From NCBI GenBank assembly GCA_015152565.1, contig SUTT01000017.1, positions 1 to 42,236 of the forward strand: DNA of 42,236 nt. Reading direction: 5' to 3'. The notes beneath the pieces are model-generated. The model was not told the DNA's origin. It ran no database searches and saw nothing but the letters and a program-made list of their open reading frames with translations. The stretch's first letter is position 1. Each line of letters opens with the position of its first letter. Below, one piece after another: positions 1-8,263 of this stretch. Origin of the DNA: Cyanobacteria bacterium SIG27 (GTDB taxonomy: Bacteria; Cyanobacteriota; Vampirovibrionia; Gastranaerophilales; Gastranaerophilaceae). The position numbers and the translations under genes are program-made.

Positions 1-10
1 ATAAAATATA

Positions 11-31
11 AGCGCCATAAGGCGCTTTTTT
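11..31. terminator. Intrinsic terminator at window edge
   Basis: A 6-bp perfect stem (AGCGCC / GGCGCT, loop ATAA) is followed by a T-run. It probably ends a gene lying left of the window on the plus strand. Confidence 0.75.
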
Positions 32-170
32 AATGCTTTATTTAATTTGTTTTATAAATACAACTGTTTTTTGTAACAAAAAATTCACAATATTTATTAA
101 ATTAGCAAATCGTTTTTTTTTTTTTTGATTTATAGATATTGTGTAACGTGTTGAAAGGATAAGTTAGATA

Positions 171-1649
171 ATGAATATTTCCCCTATTTCTTTTATGCAA
201 AATGTGCAAAAAGTTGCCAATGTGCAAACTAATCCAATTAAATATAAAAAAGAATTACAAAAAGATACTATTTCTTTTTGTGGAAATTCAAACAGAGCAA
301 CCTTGTTTGAAGCTAGTCAAAGTGCAATGGAATTGCATAAATTAACTAAAGATTTTCCTCAAGTAGCAGCTAACTATTTAGCCAATTTACCAAAAGAAGA
401 ACTTTTAGATGCATTATTAGGCAGAAAAGATGAATGCCATGGAACTGCTTTAAGAATAGCTGATGATAAACAATTTTCGCTTTATATAGAAGCTGCAAAA
501 AACGCAGGTTGCTTAGAAGATATAGCATTTTTTGAAACAGATAAGGTGTTATACTTGTATTTTGGTAGAAACCATGAAGTAGAAGGCGCAGAAAGAAAAG
601 ACTTTGATAAACAATATTTTCTTCCACTTTGTTTAAAAGATGAAGGTATTCAAAAAATATTCGATATTGCAGATAGACCTTTAAGAGAAAAAATGTTGCA
701 AACAGCTGAATTTACGTCAGTTTCTCCTTGTGGTTATACTGAAGGCGAAAATAGATATTATGGCGTTCCTGGTATAACTTGTATTACTCAAGCTAAATAT
801 AAAGATAGTCAGCCATTAGTTGAACGACATCCTGGTTTTGTTTGTAGAGTTTTGGCTAAAAAACAAGCGCAAGCACAACAAACACTATCAAGAAGCAAAA
901 AATCGCAAGAAATAGCTCAAGCAAAAGAAACATTGGACGAAATTAGCGCCTATATAAAAGAAGTACTTTTTGAAAATAAAGCAGCGTTAAATGCAATTTT
1001 TGAACAAAATAAAGAAGCGGAATTTGCTGGTTTAATTCAACCAAGCGATATGAAAGAAATTGTTGAACAAGGAGATTTAAAAAATATTTCTTCTTCAAAA
1101 TTATGTTATTTGTTATTTGAAAAAATAGAAGATGATGAAATCAGGGAACAATTTTTGAGCAAAGAAACAAAATTTGGTGTTCCTGTTAGTCAAAGAGTTT
1201 GGCAAGAAAAATTTAAAAATGAAGTAAATAGACTTTTTACGCCAGAAAATAAAAAGGGTGCTAATTCTTTAATTTATAATCAAAATTTTGAAAAAACCAT
1301 GCAAGATTTAAATAGTTTATTTGATGATGAGCATATATCAGAATTAAAAAAAGTTTTGATTGAGAAAAATGCTCAAATAAATACAAAAGAACATAGAAGA
1401 TATGATTCATGGGGAGATCCTTGTGGTTGGGAGTATACGGGCGAGCAATATTCTTTAGCTGATTTATTTAAAGGAAAAATTGGAAATGACGCTAAAAAGC
1501 AAAAAGAATTCGAGTCTTTAATTGGAAAAATAATATGCGATAGTAAAACAACAATTCTTGAAGCGGATGCTCTATTATCAAAATTTGAAAGTTGCTTAAG
1601 CTCTTCCGCTTTAGAAGAATATAGAAGTATAATAAATTCTAAAGCATAA
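171..1649 (+). CDS. Hypothetical protein with N-terminal ISF motif
   Basis: 492-residue protein of unknown function. The start is supported by AAAGGA at 154-159. No signal peptide or membrane segment is visible; the protein is hydrophilic and Lys/Glu-rich. The N-terminus carries Ile-Ser-Phe twice (residues 6-8 and 34-36, the second as DTISFCG), a motif shared with other hypothetical proteins in this window. Residues about 230-275 are Ala/Gln/Glu/Lys-rich and probably coiled coil. A Trp/Gly-rich patch (SWGDPCGWEYTGEQ) lies near residue 420. A homopolymer of 14 T lies upstream at 113-126. The gene stands alone and is followed by a terminator. Probably a lineage-specific protein; no catalytic motif was recognised. 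Confidence 0.8.
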   Translation: MNISPISFMQNVQKVANVQTNPIKYKKELQKDTISFCGNSNRATLFEASQSAMELHKLTKDFPQVAANYLANLPKEELLDALLGRKDECHGTALRIADDKQFSLYIEAAKNAGCLEDIAFFETDKVLYLYFGRNHEVEGAERKDFDKQYFLPLCLKDEGIQKIFDIADRPLREKMLQTAEFTSVSPCGYTEGENRYYGVPGITCITQAKYKDSQPLVERHPGFVCRVLAKKQAQAQQTLSRSKKSQEIAQAKETLDEISAYIKEVLFENKAALNAIFEQNKEAEFAGLIQPSDMKEIVEQGDLKNISSSKLCYLLFEKIEDDEIREQFLSKETKFGVPVSQRVWQEKFKNEVNRLFTPENKKGANSLIYNQNFEKTMQDLNSLFDDEHISELKKVLIEKNAQINTKEHRRYDSWGDPCGWEYTGEQYSLADLFKGKIGNDAKKQKEFESLIGKIICDSKTTILEADALLSKFESCLSSSALEEYRSIINSKA

Positions 1650-1702
1650 ATAAAGGCGGCTGTTATATATATTGAATAATTGAATATAGATAAACTCAGA
1701 TG

Positions 1703-1740
1703 GCACACGGTTTTACAATCGTGTGCTTCTATATTTTTTG
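1703..1740 (+). terminator. Intrinsic terminator
   Basis: Perfect 7-bp stem GCACACG (1703-1709) / CGTGTGC (1720-1726), followed by a T-rich tract at 1727-1739. It ends the gene at 171-1649. Confidence 0.75.
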
Positions 1741-1787
1741 TATATTGTAACAAAAGCTTAACAAAATCAAAAGCAAAAAAGCAATTT

Positions 1788-1843
1788 TTACTTATATATA
1801 TCCTTTATATATATAAGTAATAAATTTTATAGGAGTCCCCCCC
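1788..1843 (+). promoter_or_regulatory. 13-bp palindrome, SD and C7 tract before an ATG
   Basis: A perfect 13-bp inverted repeat (1788-1800 and 1808-1820, 7-nt spacer) lies directly upstream of the Shine-Dalgarno AGGAG (1831-1835). Seven consecutive C (1837-1843) fill most of the gap between SD and ATG at 1844. A run of C is unexpected in this AT-rich DNA. Length changes in it would alter SD-start spacing, so it could tune translation. The palindrome could be an operator or an mRNA hairpin. Confidence 0.5.
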
Positions 1844-3475
1844 ATGGCACCAGAAATTAAGATTGAATTATTAAAACCTGCGCAATCTGCCCCACAGCCA
1901 CAGCCTAAGCCCTCTGTGCAAGCACCTGCGCAAGCACAAAATGCAACTGCAACTAACCCTGTTTCTTCGGGTTCTAGTTCTGCAAGTGCAAACTATTCAG
2001 CAAGTACAGATATTTCAATGAGCGCAAGCGCTACACCTACCGCAGCGCAAATTGCTTCAGATTTTAGTAATGATACTGATTTATTTACACAAACCGCAGA
2101 AGAAGAAAAAGAAACAAAGAAAGCTTATGATCCAAATACTCCAATTTGGCTTCAAGCTAGCGCTTATGAACAAGATGATGAAAAAAGCGCAGAAAATATT
2201 ACAGAAGAAGATATTAGTAACGCATTAAATAAAATTGTTCAACATGAACTTAGCGAAAAGGGCAAAGCCAATACACTTTATTATTCAGATAAATATGGTC
2301 AAGGTTTTACACATAACGGAAAAGTTGTAAATGGTTCTTGTACCGAAGGCGGTATGAAAAAAGCTATCTTAGGTGGTTCAAAATATATTACCGTTACCGA
2401 TTCGCAAGGTGTAACAAAAAGCGGTGTTGAAGCAATGGCAGATTCTTACGATTCTGTTTTAGACCTTTACACACAAGAACAATTTAAAAAAGTTTTAGAA
2501 GAATATGGCTCAGGTACATTCGTAAATAACTGTAATTTCTTAAAACATACAAAAGAAATCAGAGAAAAATATGGTATTGACATTAAATTAGTTGAAACAA
2601 AAAATGCTGACGGCTCAAAAGCTGTGCAAGGCATTCAAAATAGAACATTTGAAATCTCTTTAGTAGATGATAATGGAAATATTATTGAAGACGCTGAGGG
2701 CAATAAATCAACAATTTTATTTGGAGATTGGGTAATTCCAGATGGATGTGCTCAAGGTGCTGAATTTGACTTTATTTCAGTAATCGATGAAGCTGGTTAC
2801 GATTGTATTTCTAAAGCTGACTTTATCAACAACGAAGCGTTTGCGTCTAACCCAGAATTCCAAGATGAAAATGGTAATTACGACGCAGGTAAAGCTTTTG
2901 CAAATGTACTTGGACAACTTGAAAATGAATATAATAACTTAAAGGCTGGTAAAACAAGCAGCATAATGCAAGCAAGCGATCAAACAATTAATGAAGCAAC
3001 ATATACAGGTTGTACATTTACTTGGTGGTCTGCAGGTGGCAGTGGTCAATACTACGGTAAATCAGGACTTGATCCATCATTACTTGGCGGCGTAAGTTCA
3101 TATCTAGAAAAAGCGTTTGATGCAAACAATGACGGTGTATTAAGCGAAGAAGAACAGGCTAATATGGCAAATTCTTTAGCAAATGAAAAAGAGCCAACAG
3201 AAGAAGAAGCTAAAGCAAGAGCAAAAATAGCGTCAGATGATCAAGATAATTTTGACAATACTTCTTCAGGAGTTGCACAAACGGCATCAGTAGAATTTAC
3301 AAATAGAGAATTTTATCAACTACAAGGAGTTGTAGAAGATGGTTTAGCACAAAATGCTAATGCTGATGTAGAAGATATCATTAGAGATTACGCAAAATCT
3401 AACGGTTTAGATGAAGAACAATATGTTGACATCTATCTTGGAAGATTAAAAGATACAAAAGCTACTGCAGCTTAA
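1844..3475 (+). CDS. Hypothetical protein with one EF-hand
   Basis: 543 residues, function unknown. Residues 1-70 are low-complexity Pro/Ala/Gln/Ser, like a flexible linker. There is no classical signal peptide. Residues 426-437 form a canonical EF-hand loop (D-A-N-N-D-G-V-L-S-E-E-E, acidic or amide ligands at 1, 3, 5 and 12), so calcium binding is likely. Another acidic patch with DENGN lies near 341-345. The start at 1844 follows an AGGAG at suitable distance. The gene is monocistronic, with a palindrome before it and a terminator after it. A second EF-hand protein occurs near 35 kb. Structural, surface and signalling roles are all possible. Confidence 0.8.
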   Translation: MAPEIKIELLKPAQSAPQPQPKPSVQAPAQAQNATATNPVSSGSSSASANYSASTDISMSASATPTAAQIASDFSNDTDLFTQTAEEEKETKKAYDPNTPIWLQASAYEQDDEKSAENITEEDISNALNKIVQHELSEKGKANTLYYSDKYGQGFTHNGKVVNGSCTEGGMKKAILGGSKYITVTDSQGVTKSGVEAMADSYDSVLDLYTQEQFKKVLEEYGSGTFVNNCNFLKHTKEIREKYGIDIKLVETKNADGSKAVQGIQNRTFEISLVDDNGNIIEDAEGNKSTILFGDWVIPDGCAQGAEFDFISVIDEAGYDCISKADFINNEAFASNPEFQDENGNYDAGKAFANVLGQLENEYNNLKAGKTSSIMQASDQTINEATYTGCTFTWWSAGGSGQYYGKSGLDPSLLGGVSSYLEKAFDANNDGVLSEEEQANMANSLANEKEPTEEEAKARAKIASDDQDNFDNTSSGVAQTASVEFTNREFYQLQGVVEDGLAQNANADVEDIIRDYAKSNGLDEEQYVDIYLGRLKDTKATAA

Positions 3476-3495
3476 AAAAGATTAATGGGGGTAAA

Positions 3496-3533
3496 TAAGC
3501 CGAGTGCAATTCAAGCATTCGGCTTATTTTTAT
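3496..3533 (+). terminator. Intrinsic terminator
   Basis: Perfect 8-bp stem TAAGCCGA (3496-3503) / TCGGCTTA (3519-3526), then TTTTTATT. Confidence 0.75.
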
Positions 3534-3545
3534 TGAATGAAAATA

Positions 3546-3554
3546 TGTTAAAAT
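3546..3554 (+). promoter_or_regulatory. Extended -10 promoter of the radical SAM gene
   Basis: TGTTAAAAT: a TG-N extension and a TAAAAT hexamer, 19 nt before ATG 3574. No good -35 is seen. The predicted transcript would start near 3561 and still contain the SD AGAGGA. Confidence 0.5.
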
Positions 3555-3573
3555 TAACCAAAAGAGGATTGAT

Positions 3574-5385
3574 ATGAAAGTATTATTTTTATTTCCGCCA
3601 CAATGGATGCCAATAGCGCCGCATTTTGCAATTGCAACTTTAATGGGGCAGTTTGAAAATACTTCTTATGAAGCTAGTATGATGGATTTAAACATAGATT
3701 TTTATAATAAGATTTTAACCAGAAACTATGTTTCAAATGCGCTAAAAAGGGCTAAAACAAAGCTTGAAGAAACAAAGGCGGAAATTAAAACAATCTATCA
3801 AAAAGGCAAAAAATTTGAAGAATATACTTTTGAGCAAAAAAATAAAATTGCAAAGTCTTCAATGCTTTTAAATATGTTTCAAAAATATGGAAAACAGTTA
3901 GATAAAACCCCAATTTTAGTGGAACAATCGGTAGAAATTCTAAAATCTAACCAACATTTTTATTTGCCAAAACTTTTTGTTAATGCAATCAATACAATCA
4001 ATACTGCGCTTGAAATATGCTCTGCTCCATATTTCCCAACTAAATTGGGCTATGTTAGCTTTTCAAATGAACTAATGAAATTGGATTATGAAACTATTAA
4101 ATATTATGTTTTTGATAAAGAAACAAATATTTTTAGAGATTATTTTGAAACTGTAATTGGAGATATTCTAAAACAAAACGCTGATTATATTGGTATTTCA
4201 ATTAATTCTTCAAATCAAATTATAGCTGGACTTACTCTAGCTAATATGCTTAAAAAAAGAACAAAAGCTCATGTTAATATTGGCGGAAACCATTTTGGCA
4301 GAGTTGCTGATGCGCTAGAAAAATATCCAGAATTTTTTGAATTATTCTGCGATTCGCTAAGCCTTGAAGAGGGTGAAATTCCTGTTTATAAATTAGCTCA
4401 ACATATCAACGGTGAAATTAATGTCGAAGAAGTGCCAAATTTAATGTATGTTAAAGATGGTAAAGTATGTAAAAATCCAATAATTGAACCATTGAAATTA
4501 AATGATATGAAAATGGCAAGTTTAAAAGGGTATGACCTAAAAGCATATTTTACACCTGAAATTGTAATGCCATTTCAAACTTCTCGTGGGTGCTATTGGA
4601 GAAAATGCAGTTTTTGTGATCATGATTTTGGAATGTGCTATAACATTAAAAATCTTGATAAGTTAATTGAAGAAATAAAATATTTTAAAGAAAACTATGG
4701 TATAACAAAGTTTGAATTTATTGATGAAGCAATAAGCCCAGCTTATATGGAAACAATGTGCAAAAGGTTTATTGAAGAAAAGTTGGATATTGAATTTTTC
4801 TGCGATGCACGCTTGGAAACTGGTTTTTCTAAAGAAATTCTTGAACTTGCTGCCCGTGCAGGTTTAAAAATGGTTCTTTGGGGTTATGAATCAGGCTCTA
4901 GAAAAATCATGGATTTAATCAACAAAGGAATTGATGTTGATAATCGTTTGAATATTTTAAGAGATTCAAGAAATGCTGGAATTTTTAATTTTGCATTTAT
5001 TTTCTTTGGATTTCCTGCTGAAACCAAGGAAGATGCAATGATGACAATTAATGAAATTTGCGCAAATACAGATATCATAAATACTTACGGGAAAAGTATG
5101 TTTACTATGGGAAAACATACAAAATTAAGAGAAGCTCCTGAAAAATATGGCGTAGTTGGTGAAACGTATCAAGAAGCTGAATTTTCGCCTACTTATGTTT
5201 ATGAAGCTATTGGAATGAGCAAAAAAGAGCTTAATGAAATGATGGATTTGTGTACTAAAAGAGCAAATGAAGCTTATGGTAATGCTTTAGTATTTCATCT
5301 TTTAAGCAGAGAAATAATTTTGTTATATTTGTGTAAATATGGGGTAGATACTCTTTGTAACTATAAATTTGAGGATGTGAAATAA
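3574..5385 (+). CDS. B12-binding-type radical SAM protein
   Basis: 603 residues. The iron-sulfur motif is GCYWRKCSFCDH with Cys340, Cys345 and Cys348, a Cys-x4-Cys-x2-Cys spacing rather than the common Cys-x3-Cys-x2-Cys. It is followed by a radical SAM barrel to about residue 500 (GYESGS region, FGFPAET). The N-terminal half has a Rossmann-like segment around residues 205-250 (IGISINSSN, NIGGNHFG) typical of cobalamin-binding radical SAM proteins, but no DxHxxG cobalamin ligand was found. Members of this superfamily carry out methylations or rearrangements on varied substrates, and the substrate here cannot be read. The stop overlaps the next start by 1 nt, implying translational coupling. 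The SD AGAGGA supports the start. Confidence 0.85.
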   Translation: MKVLFLFPPQWMPIAPHFAIATLMGQFENTSYEASMMDLNIDFYNKILTRNYVSNALKRAKTKLEETKAEIKTIYQKGKKFEEYTFEQKNKIAKSSMLLNMFQKYGKQLDKTPILVEQSVEILKSNQHFYLPKLFVNAINTINTALEICSAPYFPTKLGYVSFSNELMKLDYETIKYYVFDKETNIFRDYFETVIGDILKQNADYIGISINSSNQIIAGLTLANMLKKRTKAHVNIGGNHFGRVADALEKYPEFFELFCDSLSLEEGEIPVYKLAQHINGEINVEEVPNLMYVKDGKVCKNPIIEPLKLNDMKMASLKGYDLKAYFTPEIVMPFQTSRGCYWRKCSFCDHDFGMCYNIKNLDKLIEEIKYFKENYGITKFEFIDEAISPAYMETMCKRFIEEKLDIEFFCDARLETGFSKEILELAARAGLKMVLWGYESGSRKIMDLINKGIDVDNRLNILRDSRNAGIFNFAFIFFGFPAETKEDAMMTINEICANTDIINTYGKSMFTMGKHTKLREAPEKYGVVGETYQEAEFSPTYVYEAIGMSKKELNEMMDLCTKRANEAYGNALVFHLLSREIILLYLCKYGVDTLCNYKFEDVK

Positions 5386-5771
5386 TGAGCTTTGAAGATT
5401 TTCAAGAAATTCAAGAACAATTAGAGCGTGCTCAAAAGGAGCAGGAACAAAAAGAAAAGCTTCAAAAAGAAGAACAAATTGACGATTTTGGTTTTTCTGA
5501 GGTGCTTGAAGAAAGACAAAAACACAAAGATGCACTAAGGGAACGCCTTGAAAAACAGAATTTTAGTAAAAAAGAGATTGAAAAACTTTTTGATATAATT
5601 TCAAAAGCTGAAATTGAAATGGAAGAAGTTAAGGCAAAATTTGACTATAAGGCAAAAGTCCCCGGTTCCGGAGTTAAGCTTCAGCAAGATTTAATTGATA
5701 TTCAAAAGAAAATGAAACTTGAATTTGATATTGAATTTTATAAGATTTTACTTAAAAAGTATAAAAAATAA
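5385..5771 (+). CDS. Small charged coiled-coil protein
   Basis: 128 residues, extremely rich in Glu, Lys and Gln. Heptad-like charge patterning through residues 5-110 indicates a long coiled coil. No membrane segment or catalytic motif is seen. Its ATG shares one base with the stop of the radical SAM gene (TAATG), so the two genes are almost certainly cotranscribed and translationally coupled. It may be a partner or scaffold for that enzyme, but this is inference from position only. Two hairpins follow it. Confidence 0.75.
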   Translation: MSFEDFQEIQEQLERAQKEQEQKEKLQKEEQIDDFGFSEVLEERQKHKDALRERLEKQNFSKKEIEKLFDIISKAEIEMEEVKAKFDYKAKVPGSGVKLQQDLIDIQKKMKLEFDIEFYKILLKKYKK

Positions 5772-5798
5772 TTTATTAAAAGGTACGGTTTTAAATGC

Positions 5799-5832
5799 AG
5801 CCAAATGCTATCTCGCATTTGGCTCTATTTTC
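5799..5832 (+). terminator. Intrinsic terminator
   Basis: Perfect 10-bp stem AGCCAAATGC (5799-5808) / GCATTTGGCT (5815-5824), 6-nt loop, then CTATTTTC. It ends the radical SAM operon. Confidence 0.7.
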
Positions 5833-5846
5833 ACACACCATGGCTC

Positions 5847-5896
5847 AGATGGCGGAAATTCTCAAAAAATTGTCATTTTTTGTCTTTCCGCCATCT
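5847..5896. repeat. 12-bp perfect inverted repeat
   Basis: AGATGGCGGAAA (5847-5858) and its exact complement (5885-5896) enclose 26 AT-rich nt. T-rich sequence follows. It may be a second terminator or a REP-like palindrome. Confidence 0.6.
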
Positions 5897-5902
5897 TTCA
5901 TC

Positions 5903-5931
5903 TTAACTTTTTTTAATAAATATGCTAAAAT
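5903..5931 (+). promoter_or_regulatory. Promoter of fliD
   Basis: TTAACT (5903-5908), 17-bp spacer, TAAAAT (5926-5931) with an upstream TG at 5923-5924 (extended -10). The leader to ATG 6007 is about 70 nt. It looks like a housekeeping sigma site; a sigma-28 motif was not convincing. Confidence 0.6.
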
Positions 5932-6006
5932 AATATTATATCGTGGAATAAAATAGCATATAGTGCGTTTATACGGATATAAGAGCAAGTAAAAGGATTT
6001 ATTACT

Positions 6007-7794
6007 ATGTCAATGAACATAACTGGTTTAGGCTCAGGCTTTGATATAAATACGATTGTTTCGCAACTTGTTGCGCTTAAAGAATCAACAACCATTTCTC
6101 CTTTGGAAAGTAAGTTGTCTGCTCTTCAAGACAAAAATACTGCGCTTTCAAGCTTAAAAACCAAATTTTCAACTCTTCAAAGCACTCTTCAATCTTTTAC
6201 AAGAACAATATACGACTCTTCATCCGATATGTGGGCACAAACAAGCGTAAAATCTTCTAATGATGCTTATGCAACGGCAAGTGCAGCGGGTAATGTTGCA
6301 GCTTCTCAAATTGAACTTTTTGTTGAACAAATTGCCACTTCGACAACCGCAAAAAGCACAAAAAGTCTTGGTGTTGCTGATTTAAATACAAAATATTCAA
6401 ACCTTGCAAACGGTCAAACTAAAGCCGGAAGTTTTTCCATGTTTTTAGATGGAAAAGAATACAGTATTGATATCAAAGAAGATAATACTTTGGATGATAT
6501 TATTAAAGCTATTGATGAAGCAACGCAAGGTAAAATCAAAGCTGATGTTGATTCTAACGGCGTTTTTTCTATTAAAGCTCAGGATGAAAATTCAACTTTA
6601 ATATTAGGCTCTGCCGGTGATACTTCAAATTTTGCTTCTGCTTTAAGACTTCACGATAAAATAGGCACAAGAGGTTATTCAAGTTCATATTCATTAAGCG
6701 CAGTTAACACAACAACTGCTATGAATGATCCTGAGTCTGGTTTAGTTGGTTTAAAATTTTACGACGAAGAGGGTAATATTGCCCAAAGTGGCAAAATTAT
6801 AATTAATGGCGTTGAAATTGAAGTTGATGGTGAAATGTCTATCAATAAATTGATTTCAAAAATTAATTCTAATTCTGATACTAAAGTTAAAGCTTCTTTT
6901 GATTCATTGAAAAACGAAGTTGTTTTAACCTCAACTCAAACCGGACAAAATAATATCAGTCTTAAAAGCGAGGGTACAAATTTATTAAATGTTCTTGGTT
7001 TAACTCAAGGTGAAGGTGAAAATGAAGTTATTGCCCTGGGTTCACAAGAGCTTGGACAAAATGCAATTGTACATATTAACGGCAATAAAGTAATTTCAAA
7101 TTCTAATACGATAACCGGTGAATCTTCTGGTGTTGCTAATTTATCAATTACTGTTAAAAAGCCAACAGGTGATTATTCGCAGGATGAAAATGCAGATAAA
7201 TCTGTTGTCTTGGATGTTACACCTGACCATTCTAAAATTAAAACAGCGTTAGAAAAATTTGTTAATGCTTATAATGATGTTGTTGCAACAGCGCAAGAAA
7301 TGAGCGCTGCTGACGGCAAAATTGGTCGTGATGCGTCTTTAAATTCTATCATTTCGCAATTAAGAAGTATTACTTCAAAAGTAAGCGAAAATGATGGAAT
7401 GTATTCAATGCTTGCTCAAATCGGCATTGAATCAAATACAGCTGACTTATCAAAATTAAAAATCGATACATCAAAACTCGATAAAGCATTAAATGAAAAT
7501 TTAGATTCTGTTAAAAATCTGCTTTCGGATGGTTATGTAGAAAAAGCTGATACTGGTATTTTTGATGGTGTTTTAACTGCGATTAATTCTGTTTTAGATA
7601 CTGAGCGTGGATATTTTAAAACGCAAAATGATAGCGTTCAATCTCAAATAAAAAACATGAACAATAGAATTGAGCGTGCAACGACAAGATTGAATGCGTA
7701 TGAAATTCAAATTACTAACCAATTTAACAAAATGGATACTACAATTTCAAACTTAAATTCACAATTAAGTACGTTTATGTCCTATATTGGTTAA
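6007..7794 (+). CDS. fliD: Flagellar hook-associated protein 2 (filament cap) FliD
   Basis: 595 residues. The N-terminus, with ITGLGSGFDINTIVSQLV at residues 5-22, is diagnostic of FliD. FliD_N spans about 1-105. The C-terminal FliD_C region (about 240-580) ends in a long helical segment (IKNMNNRIERATTRLNAYE, then QFNKMDTTISNLNSQL), as expected for the cap protein that promotes flagellin assembly at the filament tip after export by the flagellar type III apparatus. AAAGGA at 5992-5997 supports ATG 6007; an in-frame ATG at 6013 is possible. No other flagellar gene is adjacent. With fliN at 23.4 kb, it indicates a flagellated cell with dispersed flagellar genes. Confidence 0.95.
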   Translation: MSMNITGLGSGFDINTIVSQLVALKESTTISPLESKLSALQDKNTALSSLKTKFSTLQSTLQSFTRTIYDSSSDMWAQTSVKSSNDAYATASAAGNVAASQIELFVEQIATSTTAKSTKSLGVADLNTKYSNLANGQTKAGSFSMFLDGKEYSIDIKEDNTLDDIIKAIDEATQGKIKADVDSNGVFSIKAQDENSTLILGSAGDTSNFASALRLHDKIGTRGYSSSYSLSAVNTTTAMNDPESGLVGLKFYDEEGNIAQSGKIIINGVEIEVDGEMSINKLISKINSNSDTKVKASFDSLKNEVVLTSTQTGQNNISLKSEGTNLLNVLGLTQGEGENEVIALGSQELGQNAIVHINGNKVISNSNTITGESSGVANLSITVKKPTGDYSQDENADKSVVLDVTPDHSKIKTALEKFVNAYNDVVATAQEMSAADGKIGRDASLNSIISQLRSITSKVSENDGMYSMLAQIGIESNTADLSKLKIDTSKLDKALNENLDSVKNLLSDGYVEKADTGIFDGVLTAINSVLDTERGYFKTQNDSVQSQIKNMNNRIERATTRLNAYEIQITNQFNKMDTTISNLNSQLSTFMSYIG

Positions 7795-7818
7795 TTTTAT
7801 CAGCTTTGTAAAAAAATT

Positions 7819-7847
7819 TTGCAAAAAAAATTATTTTCACGTATTAT
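7819..7847 (+). promoter_or_regulatory. Promoter of rpsT
   Basis: TTGCAA (7819-7824), 17-bp spacer, TATTAT (7842-7847). The transcript would start near 7854, with a leader of about 55 nt. Confidence 0.6.
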
Positions 7848-7908
7848 ATAAGTACTCACTCAAACCTCGCAGATAACGTTAAGTTAATTTGTGAAAGGAA
7901 AGAAAACA

Positions 7909-8178
7909 ATGGCAAATATTAAATCTGCAAAAAAAAGAGTACTTATCGCTCAAAGAAACACTGAAAAAAACGTAGCTTTCAAAACATCTATTAAAACTGC
8001 TGTTAAAAAAGTTTTAGTATGTGCTCAAAGCGATGATAGAGCTGAATTAAATGCTTTATTATCTAAAGTGTACCAATTATGCGATAAAGCAGTTTCTAAA
8101 GGTATTCTTCACAGAAATACTGCCGCAAGAAAAAAATCAAGATTAACAAAAGCTGTTAACAAATTAATTGCTCAATAG
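7909..8178 (+). CDS. rpsT: 30S ribosomal protein S20
   Basis: 89 residues starting MANIKSAKKRV, the standard bS20 N-terminus. It is basic and helical, and binds 16S rRNA early in small-subunit assembly. An upstream in-frame GTG at 7891 would place the SD GAAAGGA (7893-7899) inside the gene, so ATG 7909 is preferred. It has its own promoter and is followed by a strong bidirectional terminator shared with the convergent gyrA. Confidence 0.95.
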   Translation: MANIKSAKKRVLIAQRNTEKNVAFKTSIKTAVKKVLVCAQSDDRAELNALLSKVYQLCDKAVSKGILHRNTAARKKSRLTKAVNKLIAQ

Positions 8179-8202
8179 TTAATTTTATTTTTTTAAAAAA
8201 TT

Positions 8203-8240
8203 AAAACCCTTTTGGAATTCATTACTCCAAAAGGGTTTTT
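8203..8240. terminator. Bidirectional terminator between rpsT and gyrA
   Basis: 14-bp perfect stem (8203-8216 / 8226-8239) with a 9-nt loop and A/T tracts on both sides. It serves the two convergent genes. Confidence 0.85.
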
Positions 8241-8263
8241 AAATTATTTTATTTTTTTTGTTT

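Noticed and set aside
5719-5916. 65-codon frame after the coiled-coil gene
   Set aside because: It overlaps the coiled-coil gene and crosses a perfect terminator stem and an inverted repeat.
5941-5990. Sigma-28 flagellar promoter for fliD
   Set aside because: TAAA and a CGGATA-like box exist but the spacing is too long; the upstream TTAACT-17-TAAAAT site fits better.
7891-7908. GTG start for rpsT
   Set aside because: It would put the SD within the coding region and add residues not found in S20.
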